Shown here in pieces: positions 33,871 to 45,960 of a DNA stretch of 64,000 nucleotides. Origin of the DNA: Voacanga thouarsii (lineage: Eukaryota > Streptophyta > Magnoliopsida > Gentianales > Apocynaceae); the NCBI GenBank assembly GCA_026120185.1, contig JANUWF010001942.1:1116001-1180000 (forward strand), given 5' to 3'. The notes below the pieces were generated by a model. That model made no database searches and was not told the origin of the DNA. It saw only the letters and a list, made by a program, of their open reading frames with translations. The translations under genes and the position numbers were made by a program. Numbering within the stretch: the first letter of the stretch is position 1; each line of letters starts with the position of its first letter.

Positions 33871-35130
33871 CGATAATGATGAAAGGGGAACCTAAATGTA
33901 AAATTTTAGTAAGAGGCAGAACTGGTCATGATAGAAAATCTTCAACACATGAATACGAGTCAACAAAGTACTCGCAACCAGATGTGGGAGAAGAGCACGA
34001 AGATGAATAAGAGATAGAACCTAAGGGATCTACTAAGGTGACAGTTGGGCAAGCCCAATTAAGACCCCACCACCGAAAATTCAATCAGCTAATGAAATAT
34101 AGTTATTGGAGGTAATAAATTAAAGCTATAGGTGATGACTAAGGTGGTTGAGCAGAGAGGACATGAGATCGGATGCAATCATGGTGCCAGGCTAATCATT
34201 TATTTCTTCTAACAGAATATGCTCATTGATCTTTGTTCTACATAGCATATATATTGTGTAGTGTGCTATTCATTTGAGTAGTGATAAGCTAGACCAAAAG
34301 AGTCGAATCTATCAACTGTGATTAGTTTAAATTTTCTTATTAATTGATTAAGCATCCTTCATCATGCAAGGAAGTAAGGATTTATAGGTTTGATCCGAGA
34401 GATGAAATTATGGTTGAAGAAGTAAAATTTATCGAGAATCTGAGTTGTTTTTCTTTTTGAGGATTATGGTAGCATATTAGATAAGGAATGATTGTCAAAG
34501 TAAGGAGTTAAATTAGTTATAAAGATACAATAATGCATTTGTGTGGATCAGATGGGTATGATTAAATTTTAGAAGAGGTAAGGTGAAGGAAATGTGGTGC
34601 ATAATACTAGGAGTGAAGGTTCATAAACTATTGTTGAAAGAATACTAATGATATCTAGCCTAATATTATAGCCTACGGGACCCGTAGTAATAGTATAAGA
34701 AAATGGTGGAATTTTAAAGCTTTGTATAGACCAGAGAATATTGAATAGTTTGGTCATCAGGAATATATACGGTTACTCCTAAGTTAGACTTGGGATAGGG
34801 ACATCATTAAGTGTGAATTTGAGAAATGGATATACTTGAGATTGCGACTAACATTAGGGATAGATACTAAGGACGGGTGGTGATGTCATACTGATTGACA
34901 AAGGCTCTATGCTTATGGACTAGATACATAGGATTTCAATCCAGCTTTAATAATTTTATGGTGCCTTTTTAGATAATACATGATGTGTTTTGAATGCCAT
35001 TAAGGACATGGAATAGTTGAAATTGGTGTTAGGAAGTGGAGATAGCATAAATTTCTGTTAAGTTTAGTAAGTTAAAGTCTAGTTGAGCATAGTTCTATTT
35101 CTGGAATGAGAGATAATTAGGGGTGGTTTT
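33871..35130 (+). pseudogene. Tekay B gag, protease and RT remnants
   Basis: Heavily decayed. MLIDLCST near 34230 corresponds to the Tekay A protease LIDPGSTHSY. EDYGSIL near 34463 corresponds to [26 protein letters not shown] (34710-34750) corresponds to the RT start [11 protein letters not shown]. The region is far shorter than in Tekay A (about 1.3 kb against 3 kb), so most of gag, RT and RNase H has been deleted. No catalytic RT Asp pair seen. Confidence 0.7.
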
Positions 35131-36165
35131 AAGGTAGCCCTAGCCAAGGTAGAGGCTACATGGGATGTTATCAAGTATTGTATTCAAGCAGGATCCTAAG
35201 TTCACTACAAGATTTTAGACTAAGATCCAAGAGATAATGGGATCAACTTAGAAGTTCTGTGCTGCTGCATATTATCAAAATTGATAGCCAGATGGAGAGA
35301 CTTATTTAGATATTGAAGAACATGTTTAGGGCATGTATACTAGACTTTGTGGATAAATGGACTGAATGTGTGCCTCATGCAAGTAGGCCTACAACAATAA
35401 TTACCGATATTCTATTAGTTTGACCCTATATGAAGTGATGCAAAGTGAGGCATGCCAAGTGCCATTATAGTAGGGATAAATAAAAGATAAGCGAATTATC
35501 AAACCCGATAAAGTTCGTGTTCAAGAAATGGCAGACAAGGTAAAAGTAATAACAGAAGGACTAAAGGCGACTCCGAGTCGGTAGAAGAGGTATGCGAATG
35601 ATAGGAGGAGAATGTTGGAGCTGTCACCTAGATTAAACTTACTAGACATTTTGTTGAGATTACGGGACGTGTTTTATATATCTCAGCTAAAGATGTACGA
35701 TCCTAATCCATAACATGTTTTAACGACGAGTCATTGCTATTGCAACCTGATTTGAGTTACATGGGAAAATAGATTAAGATTCTAAATCAAAAGTCCGTGA
35801 AAGTGTTATGGGAGCATCACGATACACAAGCAGTTAGTTGGATTATTGCAACCATTGCCAATACCAAAATGAAAATGGGAGGAGGTAACAATGGACTTCG
35901 TCACCAATTTGCCTATGTCAAATACCCAAAAGGATACCATTTAGGTAGTGGTTAATTGACTAACGAAGACAGCACACTTTATCTCTGAATCGTAAGGGAC
36001 TTTATGGAAAAGTTAGTTCAGACATATGTATGGGAAATAGCAAAGCTGCATGGAGTACCCTCAGGTATCTATGGGTTTTACCTTGAAGTTCCACATGTTA
36101 GTGCATAAGATGCTACGTGGGAAGTGGAAAAATGGATGAACCTGAAATATCCCGACTTGAGATAA
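35131..36165 (+). pseudogene. Tekay B integrase and chromodomain, rearranged
   Basis: Integrase pieces out of order. 35155-35600 holds the second half of the core (QDPKFTTRF, QKFCAAAYYQT, ACILDFVDKWTECVPHA). 35660-35829 holds the C-terminal domain and the first half of the chromodomain. 35830-36072 then holds the first half of the core (LQPLP, WEEVTMDFV with the first catalytic Asp intact, up to LHGVPS). 36108-36165 holds the end of the chromodomain (DATWEVEKWMNLKYPDL). So a core segment that belongs before 35150 sits inside the chromodomain. Many stops throughout. Confidence 0.75.
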
Positions 36166-36200
36166 AGGTATGCACAAAATTTCGGGATGAAATTTTTCTA

Positions 36201-36212
36201 AGAAGGGAAGGA
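36201..36212 (+). other. Polypurine tract (Tekay B)
   Basis: AGAAGGGAAGGA directly before the LTR start TGTAAAACC. Confidence 0.85.
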
Positions 36213-38509
36213 TGTAAAACCCCACCTAAACCTACCTTAGAATTAGAGGAATATGATCGATTTCATGGCATATCGCATAAAAATATATTTACTGGATGAG
36301 TTTATGTGTTTTAGATTTGTTATTTGCGGTTTATATGGTTTATTTGTGCTTGTTGAGTATTGAGGGTAATTAGGAAATTCTGCTCAGATGAGAAAGAAGG
36401 AAAGAATTAGGAAGTAGGAGGAAAGAGAAATAAGTTGGGAAAATAAAAATAAGAATTAATGTGATTAAGTGGATAGATCTTTGTGGCTAATTCCTATGGT
36501 CTTGAGTTCAAATCCCATTAACTATGTATTATTTTTAATGATCCTAAATAATGTTTGAATTTTATTTCTTGCATTCTAAGAAATTAGAAATGTTGTCATG
36601 GGAAAAACATAATGGTAATATTCTAACCATGTGATTTTGTCCTAAAGAAAATCTAGAGGAATTTCCTACCCTCCATTATCTTAGCGAATTGTGTCCTAGC
36701 ATGATTGAATTTTAAAAAATATTTTAATTTTTGAATTCTTTTCCTTTATTTTATTTTCCTATAAAAAAATTAGATCATTTTGGTCTTAGAATTTAATTAA
36801 AATTTCAGCCTTGGACTACATTATGTCCAAAACATAGGGGAGTGTAGAATGGTTGTTTTCCAAGATTAAATCACCATGATTTCTTCTCTAAAGAACTTCA
36901 TTTTGTTTATTCTTATTTTGGTGCAAAGTTGGAATTATTTCTAACTCTTTCTCTTGGTTAAACTTCCAAAAATGTGCAGCAAAGTTACCTTTTCATTCCT
37001 TGCTATCAAACAGCCATTTTGTGCAAGCAAAAAGCTGGAAATTCTTTGGAATTTCACAAGTAATATCGCTTCACTAAAACAGGAAAATTTTCCAGCAAAC
37101 TATATAAAGTATTTTAGCCATAGGAATTTGAGCATTCAACTCATGCATTAGTTCATCTAAAATTCTTCTTCTTCTTCTTCCTCAAGATGATGGCTGAAAA
37201 TCACCAGTAATAGACCTTAAAACACTCCTATTTTACCGCTGCAAATCTATTCAAAATAATTCAAACTCTTGTTAACAACCATCCTAGATTTTATGAAATC
37301 TTGTAGCTAAGTTACCAGAATTTTTTCAGCCTTGTTAGCAAAGATAAAAATCAGTTTTCTCCTTCATTTCCTTTATCATTTTCGGCCACCATGAACACCA
37401 TAGCTAAACATATTACCTTCTTCACCAACCTTGGCCATTAGAACTCCATTAAAGCACCTCAAACCTCTCCTAGTTTCTCTCCATTCAAAATACTTAGAAT
37501 TTGAAAATTAAATCCCACCTTTTGCTCCATCAAACACTCACCTATCTAGCAACCAATCCTATCAAACCAAACCAGAAATTCTGCACTCATCTCCACAAGG
37601 AATTTCAACCACACCATCCAAGAACACTCTCCCACTTCATCTAGCTTTCTCTCCTATTCTCTCAAGAACACCAAAAACACACACTACCCACCTTCAACCA
37701 TTTAGTCATATCTAAACATCCAAAACCACTCTAAAACCTTCAAAACAACTAGAGATCATCATATTCGTTCTTTTGGTACACTTTATAATTTGGATCAAAC
37801 AAGCATTTTTTTTAGCAAGTCAAGAAGAACACCATAAGGTAAACCAAGTCCAAGTTTCCTCTTTCTTTCTCGTTTTTTTACTTCTATGTCTTCTTATTCT
37901 CTTCTCAATCTCTCTCTCTTGGCCAAATTCATTGGGGGCCAACTTGGACTTCTTCAAACCTTGATTTTCCAAAGGACTCATCAAGGCATTCAAGGCTTCA
38001 ATTGTCAAAACGACATCTTCAACTTAGATCGATTATCAAACAAGTATTTTGTCCTAAACTCCCTCATTTATTTTCAAACTCAAGATTATTAGGATGACAG
38101 CTTATTGATGTGGTGCTTGACGATCTAGTGGTGTTGGGGAAAATAAATGCATGTTTATATGACATGGATGATTTTATGATGTATAGATTGATATGTGTAT
38201 TAGGACTATCTATGAAGTAGATTTTGATTTTGATTTTAACATGAGGTTATGATATGTTGTTAGTATATTAGTGAATTGGGTCTATATGACACTAGCATGA
38301 AATTATATGGGGGATAGGGAGATTATTGCTATTATGATTTTGCTGAAGCTTTAATATTGTTGATCTTGCCATCAATTACCATGCAAATATTTATAGTAAA
38401 ATTGTTACTACCTTTAAATTCTAATATTAATATTATTGCTACTTTTGATACTAAAATCGCTATCATTATTTTTATTACTAACATTACTGCTATTATTATT
38501 ATTATTATT

Positions 38510-38540
<31 letters not shown>

Positions 38541-40273
38541 GTATTGCTATTTTTAAGTATTATCAATATTATTAATATTACTATTATTATTATTACTAAA
38601 CACCGTAATGTTAATAAGATTCATCCTATTACCATTATTATCGCTACTAGTCATATTATTATTAATAATATAATAAATATTATTGTTATTATTTTTATTA
38701 AACATTGTTATTTTTCATTTAAATACACACACACACACACAATAATATCTTCATTACTATTTATATTATTATTTTTATTTTCCTTATAGGAATATTAATA
38801 TTTTATACTTTTGACAATATTACTATTTTTTGTTATACTCAATTAATACTTATGTCACTTACTTATGTTACTATAATATCAAATTATTCTTATATAAATG
38901 TTAACCTCTAAAATATTTTATTAATTAATTTTAGAACTCCTAAACCATTAGCATCATATTTGAGTATTGCTATTGATTATGTATGTGTAAAGTTGGGAGT
39001 TATTTGTACCTATGCAATTTTGTTACTTAGTTGTGCACCAACAGCGACATACACCCTATATTACCCCAGACAGAGTTACGTTGCCTTGAGCAAGACTTGG
39101 AGGATTACTTTGCCAAGTGGAATCAAGAGTTCAAAATAAGTCTTTACATAAAGATGTTTGTGAACAAAAGCGCTTCTGCAAGTTAAATGCATGGATTGCC
39201 GTGGAAGATGTACTTTGGGATGTAATTATGGACATTTTATTCCTTCTACTAAAATAAAATAATTTTAGTCAAGCAAATAATTTTTCAAGCAAAACAATAA
39301 ATTTTCCTTAAATAAATTTTTACCTATGGTTGTTTGAAAACCATAATTGCTACTTCAAAGAAAACACTTCATTGATTTTACTTTTCCCAAATAGGATAAA
39401 CATAACGTTGAGTACTCAATAAGGATAGACTACTAGGACTAGTCTTTGAATGGTTGGATAAGTCTCTCAATATGAGGCCACATTTGAGGGGTGAACTCTG
39501 CCTAGAAAAGACAATAGTTCTTGTTGGTCAGGTTGGTCCGAGCTAGCAGTACAATTTAGGTGAACTGTTTATTTTCGGAGTGGACAACCGGTAAGTTTGG
39601 GTGTAGAGATGGAGGAGTATCTCACTCAGTGGGCTGTACACCCACCTTGTTTCAGAATACATAATATGTGGTATCCTGATCGTTCTTTTGTTACGGTGCA
39701 CAATGTGTGGTGCCATGATCGTTCATGAAGTAGGGTTCCATGGCCATATCTATGATGCATGGTTTCATAGTCAACTTTATTTGAGTGGTTATTTCTTTAC
39801 AAGTTGAGCACTTTTACTTTACAAATGCTGATAAAACACCACTTGGTGTTCAAAAATAAATTTATAGACTTGTAGACTTTTTGTTTGTGACATGTTCAAA
39901 ATTTGCATACATGAAATGCTTTCTTAAACCATCATGAGCACACATATGACTTACTGAGACTTGTTTTTCTCACCACCTTTTTATATCATGTCTTTAGATC
40001 AATCCTTCTTTGAAGGTTAATATACTTATGTTGCCATGAGCTTGGGAGATTTACTTTGATGTATTTATTTGTTAGAGATTTTAGTTACCTTCTATTTGTT
40101 TTAAGACTTGTAAAAGTATTATTTTTTTTGGGGAGGGGGGGGGTATTGTAATTAGTTTATTATTAAGTCATTTCCTTCTACATTTTATATTACCTAGTTA
40201 TAAAGACCACTTGTCCTAAGGACGGGGCGATATCCCCGTCCCTTTTGGGGTATGTAGGTAGTGGGGTGTTACA
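36213..40273 (+). repeat. Tekay B 3' LTR
   Basis: Starts TGTAAAACCCCACCTAAACC and ends GGGGTGTTACA, followed by GTACG. Carries the segment around 37565-37790 that the 5' LTR has lost, an (AC)n run at 38727-38742, a mixed (ATT)n(GTT)n run at 38490-38538, and a G-tract at 40130-40143. Confidence 0.9.
36456..36520 (+). other. tRNA-like A-box/B-box module in LTR
   Basis: Same module as at 28861, with a few substitutions in the A-box; GAGTTCAAATCCC B-box-like part unchanged. Position 243 from the LTR start. Confidence 0.6.
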
Positions 40274-40397
40274 GTACGGACCATGATAGCTTCTGCAAAC
40301 TTATCAAAATCGTTTTGGGGGTACGCACTAATGACTTCTGTTTATATTCTAAACAGAGTTCCGTAAAAAACAGTTGATACTACCCTATTTATATGAT
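40274..40397 (+). pseudogene. Copia B integrase C-terminal piece
   Basis: Resumes copia B exactly after Tekay B: GTACGGACCATGATAGCTTC matches 50249 onward in copia C (MVRTMMASA-type peptide, then SVYILNRVP). Homology fades at about 40397 near GATACTACCC, where unrelated DNA begins. The rest of copia B (RT, RNase H, 3' LTR) is missing. Confidence 0.88.
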
Positions 40398-40960
40398 CAA
40401 CTTGTTCTTTTAAGCATTTAACCTTAAAATCTATTTCTGCTATTTCTGCCAAAATGATCACTCTCTTTACAACTCATGATATCTATTAGAATCTTCCTGT
40501 AGTTCAGCTTCCATTTTTCTCTTCATCTGTGCAAAATAATCCACTTGTTTATGTCTTTCTTCATAGAATTTTCTTATTTTTCTTAAAACGCCTGTATCTC
40601 GTCCAGCAATAGCTAATCCACCAAGTGCTTTATCTATTCTACTTAATGAATCTCTTAAACTTTGTAGGTGACTAGCAAGTCAATCTATGTGTTCTAGAGA
40701 CATCTGACAATAAACACAATTTTGTGGGAAGTCCATTAAGCTGAGTTATATCCCCAATCTGAATAATCAACATAATTGTCATTATAAAATCTTGTAGGCA
40801 TGTCTTGGTTATCCTATTCTTAAGCATATCTATAGCATTTACAATTTCAATGACTGTAATCTCGATATTGTATGATTCTATCGTGGCTCTAATACCATTT
40901 TTGCGGGTTGGATATTGCCAATTTAAAATCCAGATATTACCTTGCACAATTATGAGATGA
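40398..40960 (-). pseudogene. Unidentified minus-strand coding remnant
   Basis: Not recognised. On the minus strand an open frame runs through about 40990-40680, including NWQYPTRKNGIRATIESYN and QIGDITQLNGLPTKLCLL. After one frame change near 40680 it continues as SHLQSLRDSLSRIDKALGGL and a charged helix-like C-terminus ending HEL at a stop near 40475. Shortly after that stop another open stretch begins (ILAEIAEIDFKVKCLKEQVD), cut off at the copia B junction. Two short ORFs with a coiled-coil-like second product would fit several element types, including endogenous pararetrovirus-like sequence or an extra retrotransposon ORF. I cannot choose between these. Confidence 0.4.
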
Positions 40961-41755
40961 CTAATATCGATAAATATAGCATAGCCGTAAATAGAAATTA
41001 TGCATCATATTTGCTAACTCACCCACTAAAGCTAAGTAGTTATAATTAACTCACAAAAATTTTCCACAATCTTTCCTCTCAAAGATCTTTTATCTCCTCA
41101 CATTCCTTATCACAACTCAAAGCTACGCACAGTTTAAACCCATAATACAAGAGTTAGCCAACAAACTTTCCCCACATTCATCATATTTTCTATATTCAAT
41201 CTAGATAAGTTAAATAATACTCAAACACCAATTCATAAACAAGATTAATCCAAATTCTCAAGTTTTAAAAATATCTTGTCCAATAAATTAATTTCATAAA
41301 AATCCACTAAATGAATGACAAAAATTCATATCCAAGTAAGAAAAAGAATTAAAACATTGCTAAACAATGAAAACCATAAAAAAAAATTGGAAAATGATAA
41401 AAAAAAAATTTCACACAAAAATGATATGGAAAATATCTTCAATACCTAAACTCTCCCCCCACACTTAAATGGGACATTGTTCTTAATGGCCAAAAATACA
41501 ATAATGAAAGCAAAGCCAAGAAGACTAAAATAAATAGAGAGGAAGAATGAAGAGCAGAAAATACTTCCATGGCATAATAGGTCCAACATGTGTGAATCCA
41601 CCACAATGAGTAGTCATTAGAAAATTCATAAGGGTACTTAACTAAAAAGAAACAAAAACAAAAAACACAAATCTAGAAAAAGAAAGACAAACAAAAGAAA
41701 GGAAAAGAAAAAGAAAAAGAGTAAAAAGGATCAATGGACAATCATGACTCATAGA
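40961..41755. other. AT-rich DNA, no gene seen
   Basis: No credible ORF. On the minus strand a AAGTGTGGGGGGAGAG motif near 41450-41468 lies downstream of the Athila-like pol and may be part of that element's post-pol region. Confidence 0.5.
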
Positions 41756-43600
41756 TGGTAACATTGAGATGCTTTAAAGTGTTAAGTTTTTCACCCAAAT
41801 ATGGTTTCACTCAACTTCCATTCACCTTGAAAACCCCCTTAGTTGGATGAAAAACCTTAATAACTCCATATGGACAAACTCGACGTATCTCATATAGCCC
41901 CGACCATCTTGACTTCTACTTACCCGGAAAAAGTCAAAGCCTAGAATTAAACACTAACACTTTATCTCCTTCACTAAACTCGTGAGAGGACCGAATATGC
42001 CTATTATGCCAATGTTTCATTTTATCTTTGTAAATCCACGAATTATGGTTGGCATCATTGTGACACTCCTCCAACTCATTCAATTGAAGCAATCTCTATT
42101 ATCCTGCAAAGTGAAGGTCAAAATAGACAAGTTTAACCACCCAATGAGCCCTATATTCAATTTTCACCAGTAGATGACAAAATTTCCTATACACCAATCG
42201 ATAAGGGGTTGTACCAATAGGAGTTTTGAAAGCAGTCTTATAAGCCCAAAGAGTATCATCTAGCTTCAAACTCCAATCCTTTCTTGTATGGTTAACCACT
42301 TTTTTCAAAATTCTTTTTGACTCTCTATTAACCACCTTAACTTGGCCACTAGTTTGAGGGTGATAGGGGATAGCAAATTTATGGGTAACACCTACATGTT
42401 TGAGAACTTTGTCCAATTGTGTATTACAAAAGTGCGTTGCACTATCACTAATGAGTACCTTAGGTACACCAAAACAGGTGAACAGATATTTAAAAATTTT
42501 GACTATAACCTGAGCATTATTAGTAGGCAAAGCTTACGCCTCAACCCACTTAGATACATACTCAACCGCAGCCAAGATGTATTTGTTACCCAAAAAATTA
42601 AGGAAAAGGCCCATGAAATTAATTCCCTAACAATAAAAAAATTCACAAACTTGAAATTTTTGTAATGGCTTCTCATTAGATTTAGAAATATTACAAGTAT
42701 GTTGACATCTATCACAATTTTGAACAAACCTGTGAGAGTCCTTAAAGAGTGTTGACCAATAAAATCCAGACTTAAGTACTTTTCTTACCGTGTTGTTAGC
42801 TTAGTAGTGGCCTCCCGTGGGTCCTTCATGACAATGTTTCAAGATATCTATACTTTCTGAGGAATCCACATATCTTCGAATGATTTGATCCGCATAACAC
42901 TTGAAAAAGTAAGGATCTTCCCAAAAGTAATGCTTTACTTCGCAGAGGAATTTCTTCTTTTATTGTATCGTGAAATCCTCCAGAACAATTCCTACAATCA
43001 AGTAATTAGCAAAATCCACATACCAAGGTGTTTGAGAAATCTCACCATCAACAAGTAGAAGTTCTTTATCCAGGAAGGTATCAATTATATCGCCTTCGGC
43101 CAATGGTTCTAAGTTGGGATTTTTCAACCTAGATAAGTGATCTGCAGTTAAATTTTCAACTCCCTTTTTATCCCTAATCCCCAAATTGAATTCCTGCAAC
43201 AATAATACCCATCTTATCAATCTTGGTTTGAAATCATGCTTGGTTAGTAGGTATTTAAGGGCGAAATGGTCCGTATACACAATGACTTTGGACAAAACAA
43301 GATAAAAATGGAATTTATCAAAAGCAAACACTATTGCAAGCAACTGTATCTCTACTGTGGTGTAATTCTCTTGTGCTACCGTAAGGGTTTTGCTTGCATA
43401 GTAGATTAGTTGAAAAATGCTTATTCCTCATTTGTCCAAGCACCATGCCTACTGCACAATCACTTACAACACACATTAATTCAAAATGAAGAGATCAATC
43501 TAGTGCAATTAAAATAGGATAATTGATTAATTTCTTTTTAAGCACATTGAAAGCATTGACTCATTTTTCATCAAAATTGAAAACACTTTATTGATTTTTA
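41756..43600 (-). pseudogene. Athila-like Ty3/gypsy pol: RNase H and integrase
   Basis: Minus-strand pol fragment. From high to low coordinates: end of RT/connection (about 43600-43350, HFELMCVVSDCAVG-like), RNase H ([47 protein letters not shown]; 43343-43130), integrase zinc finger region (42900-42700, decayed), integrase core (FGVPKVLISDSATHFCN at about 42460 with the second catalytic Asp, then HPQTSGQVK) and C-terminal part to about 41760. The catalytic Glu is replaced by Lys (codon at 42336-42338, minus strand). Wording of RNase H and integrase is typical of the non-chromodomain Athila/Tat branch. RT proper, gag and LTRs are not identifiable next to it. Confidence 0.85.
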
Positions 43601-43851
43601 AGCACAATAAACCTCATCTCCTTAACACCAATCAACTTCCATGTTCAACATGACCAATTCCTCACAATGAAATATAACCCAAAATCTAAAAATCCCACAA
43701 TTTCTTCACAACCATTTTCAAACATTTAAAGAATAAGATAAACATATCAATGAAATCACTTATGGTCCAAAACAATCAATTTTACAACAAAAATAATCAA
43801 AGAATTTCAAGTACAATTTTGGCCAAAATCAAAGAACTCATAACAAACATT
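43601..43851. other. AT-rich DNA, no gene seen
   Basis: Continuation past the Athila-like fragment with no recognisable coding homology. Confidence 0.45.
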
Positions 43852-45960
43852 GATGGGGCTAAAATCATCATTTATTTCCTAGCTATTTTTGTGATATATT
43901 TGATATAATACCTAGGCATATTCCTTCATATTGGATATTTTAGCTTTGAAAAGGCATTTTGGTATTTTTATGCAAAATAAATCAAGAAAAAGGCAAAAAC
44001 TGAAGCCATGACATAGCACGATGCTCCAGTCGTGCAGGGTACAACAGGCGCCAGCCCAAGGCTAGAAAACAAAGGTAGAAAAGAACAATGCACATTAGGC
44101 TGAACCAGAGCATGGCCGACACCAGTCGTGACCAGGGCAGTCGGCGTTGGCCGTAGTCTATTCAGAGGCAGCGAATTCTCCTTTTTACGCCCGGATATAG
44201 AGAATTTCCTAAGAGTTTTGGTATTTTTCAACTTGTACTTGGCCTAAAACTCTTAAGGAATTATTTCTGGAATTATGGGAGGCTATTTAAACAAGGAAAA
44301 CATTAAATAAACATATGAATCCAATGAGCAAAAGCTGAAATAATTCATTAAAGGGGAATTCATAATTAAGGGGCATTGTTCAAGAAAGCTCTCAAATGAG
44401 GAAGAAGAGGGCTTGTCTATAAGTTCTTTTTTTTACCTTTATTTTCTTTTTCTAGAATAATGATGTGATCAATGTTTTCATTGTAAATTGATATTATTTT
44501 GAGATTCATGATTTTGAGGTTAATTTAGTTCTTTCATCAATTGATTATCATTCTTGGTATTTGATTACTTATTATTATTGGAGAATTGATGAATTTAGAT
44601 TTACTTCTAATTGACTTCCAGTGGTTGAATGCATCCTATAACAAGTTTGTAACCTAACACTCAACCATATCATGCCGACTTAGTTGATGCAATGCTTATC
44701 ACCCATACTCTATCTTACTCTTAAGGATCTTTTACTTGCCACCTTAAACACAAGGACCCTACCCCTATCTTCAATCAATATTAGGATGGCAAAGGATTGA
44801 ACATACTGGGAATCCCCTCCCAGCTATCATAACACGTGAACAATCCATAACCATCAAATTAGGTAATACTAGGGTTTCGAATACCTAGCTAGGCACAGCT
44901 ACTTCTAAAGTCCTTTCATCCTATTTGGAGTAAGATGAATTTCAAAATTGATTAAGTTACTCGGGGTCATCTAACTCTAACATAAGTCAGTACAGTGGTT
45001 ATTTCCCTCATTAAATACTCAAAATCTTCATATTATCATATACCTACATGAGTGTAAATAACAATCATCTCCATGGGGTGTCATCATGCTTTCATTAAAG
45101 CTTTATTGAAACATGGAATAAATTTTGGATGTAATATGCACAAAAGGTTATCAAATAACTATAAACAAACAAACATTAGTAGTGAACAAGCGGCATAGTT
45201 AATATCACTTGAAGAGGTGCCATTTAAATTCAAGCATAAAATGAATCTAAACTAAATGGAAAGTGACGCCACTCTTCTCATATGAAGTCGTGCTATCTTT
45301 ATTCAGATTTACAAAAATGGAAGTTGGCATATGGATAATTTCTATGGCCATGCCTAGTTTTTCTTTGAATGACTATGAATTTTGCATGAACTTCTTTTGT
45401 TGCATGAAACTCACAAATGACAATTCAAGCATTAAAAGCATTTGAGATTGTTATGTGAAAGGAGCTCTCGGCCAAAGGAATCATTATGTTATTGTCATAC
45501 AACGCCATGAAGAAAACATATTCATGTTGAAGTAAACATAGAGGTAAAGTATAGTTCATTATAGATAAAAGAAACGCATGTCCATAAATGACCTACTAAA
45601 ATATAAAGCATTAAAATTCTTTGTTTTGGAACTAATAGGACTTACCTAACTTTAAATTCAAAGCCTTCAAATGTTCTACACTTTCTCTTGAAACTCACCT
45701 ACAAAATAATTGAAATATATGTTCATTATTTCTAACGGATATCTCGATGATAAATTCAAAAAAAGGATTGTATTGTAACCACAAATTTCTTTTGGTTTTC
45801 TTCATCTAGTAATGACTAGTTCCTCCTCTCCCCCTAACTTGCTTAAGTAACAGTGAATTCCTAATCAGTATTATTTCTTCAATTTTTAAACTTCTCACCT
45901 CAGCCTCTTATTTAACTAATCTTTTTCTTCAATGCAAAATATGTTACAAAAATATTTTCA
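43852..45960 (+). other. Possible LTR of a gypsy element, ends unclear
   Basis: Starts TGATGGGGCTAAAATCATCA, LTR-like, with a TATTTAAA promoter-like word near 44284 and a GC-richer patch at 44010-44180. No matching second copy, target duplication or closing CA end was found, and no primer-binding site follows, so this is a guess. 45240-45960 shows nothing recognisable. Confidence 0.25.

Larger units (their letters stand above)
28627..40273 (+). mobile_element. Tekay B: second complete chromovirus insertion, 11.6 kb
   Basis: A second Tekay-type element in the same copia B integrase. Target duplication GTACG lies at 28622-28626 and 40274-40278. LTRs are 4,033 and 4,061 bases, starting TGTAAAACCCC and ending GGGGTGTTACM. 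It is a different subfamily from Tekay A: LTRs align only in blocks. The internal region is just 3.55 kb: primer-binding site, acidic accessory ORF, and short, heavily decayed gag, protease, RT and integrase remnants. LTR-to-LTR divergence over a hand-compared 240-base stretch is about 23 mismatches. Confidence 0.92.

Noticed and set aside
38436..38789. Leu-rich hydrophobic ORF (membrane protein)
   Set aside because: Translation of ATT/GTT repeats in the Tekay B 3' LTR; not present in the 5' LTR in the same form.
43968..44231. 87-residue minus-strand ORF in the GC-richer patch
   Set aside because: No recognisable family and lies within LTR-like non-coding DNA.
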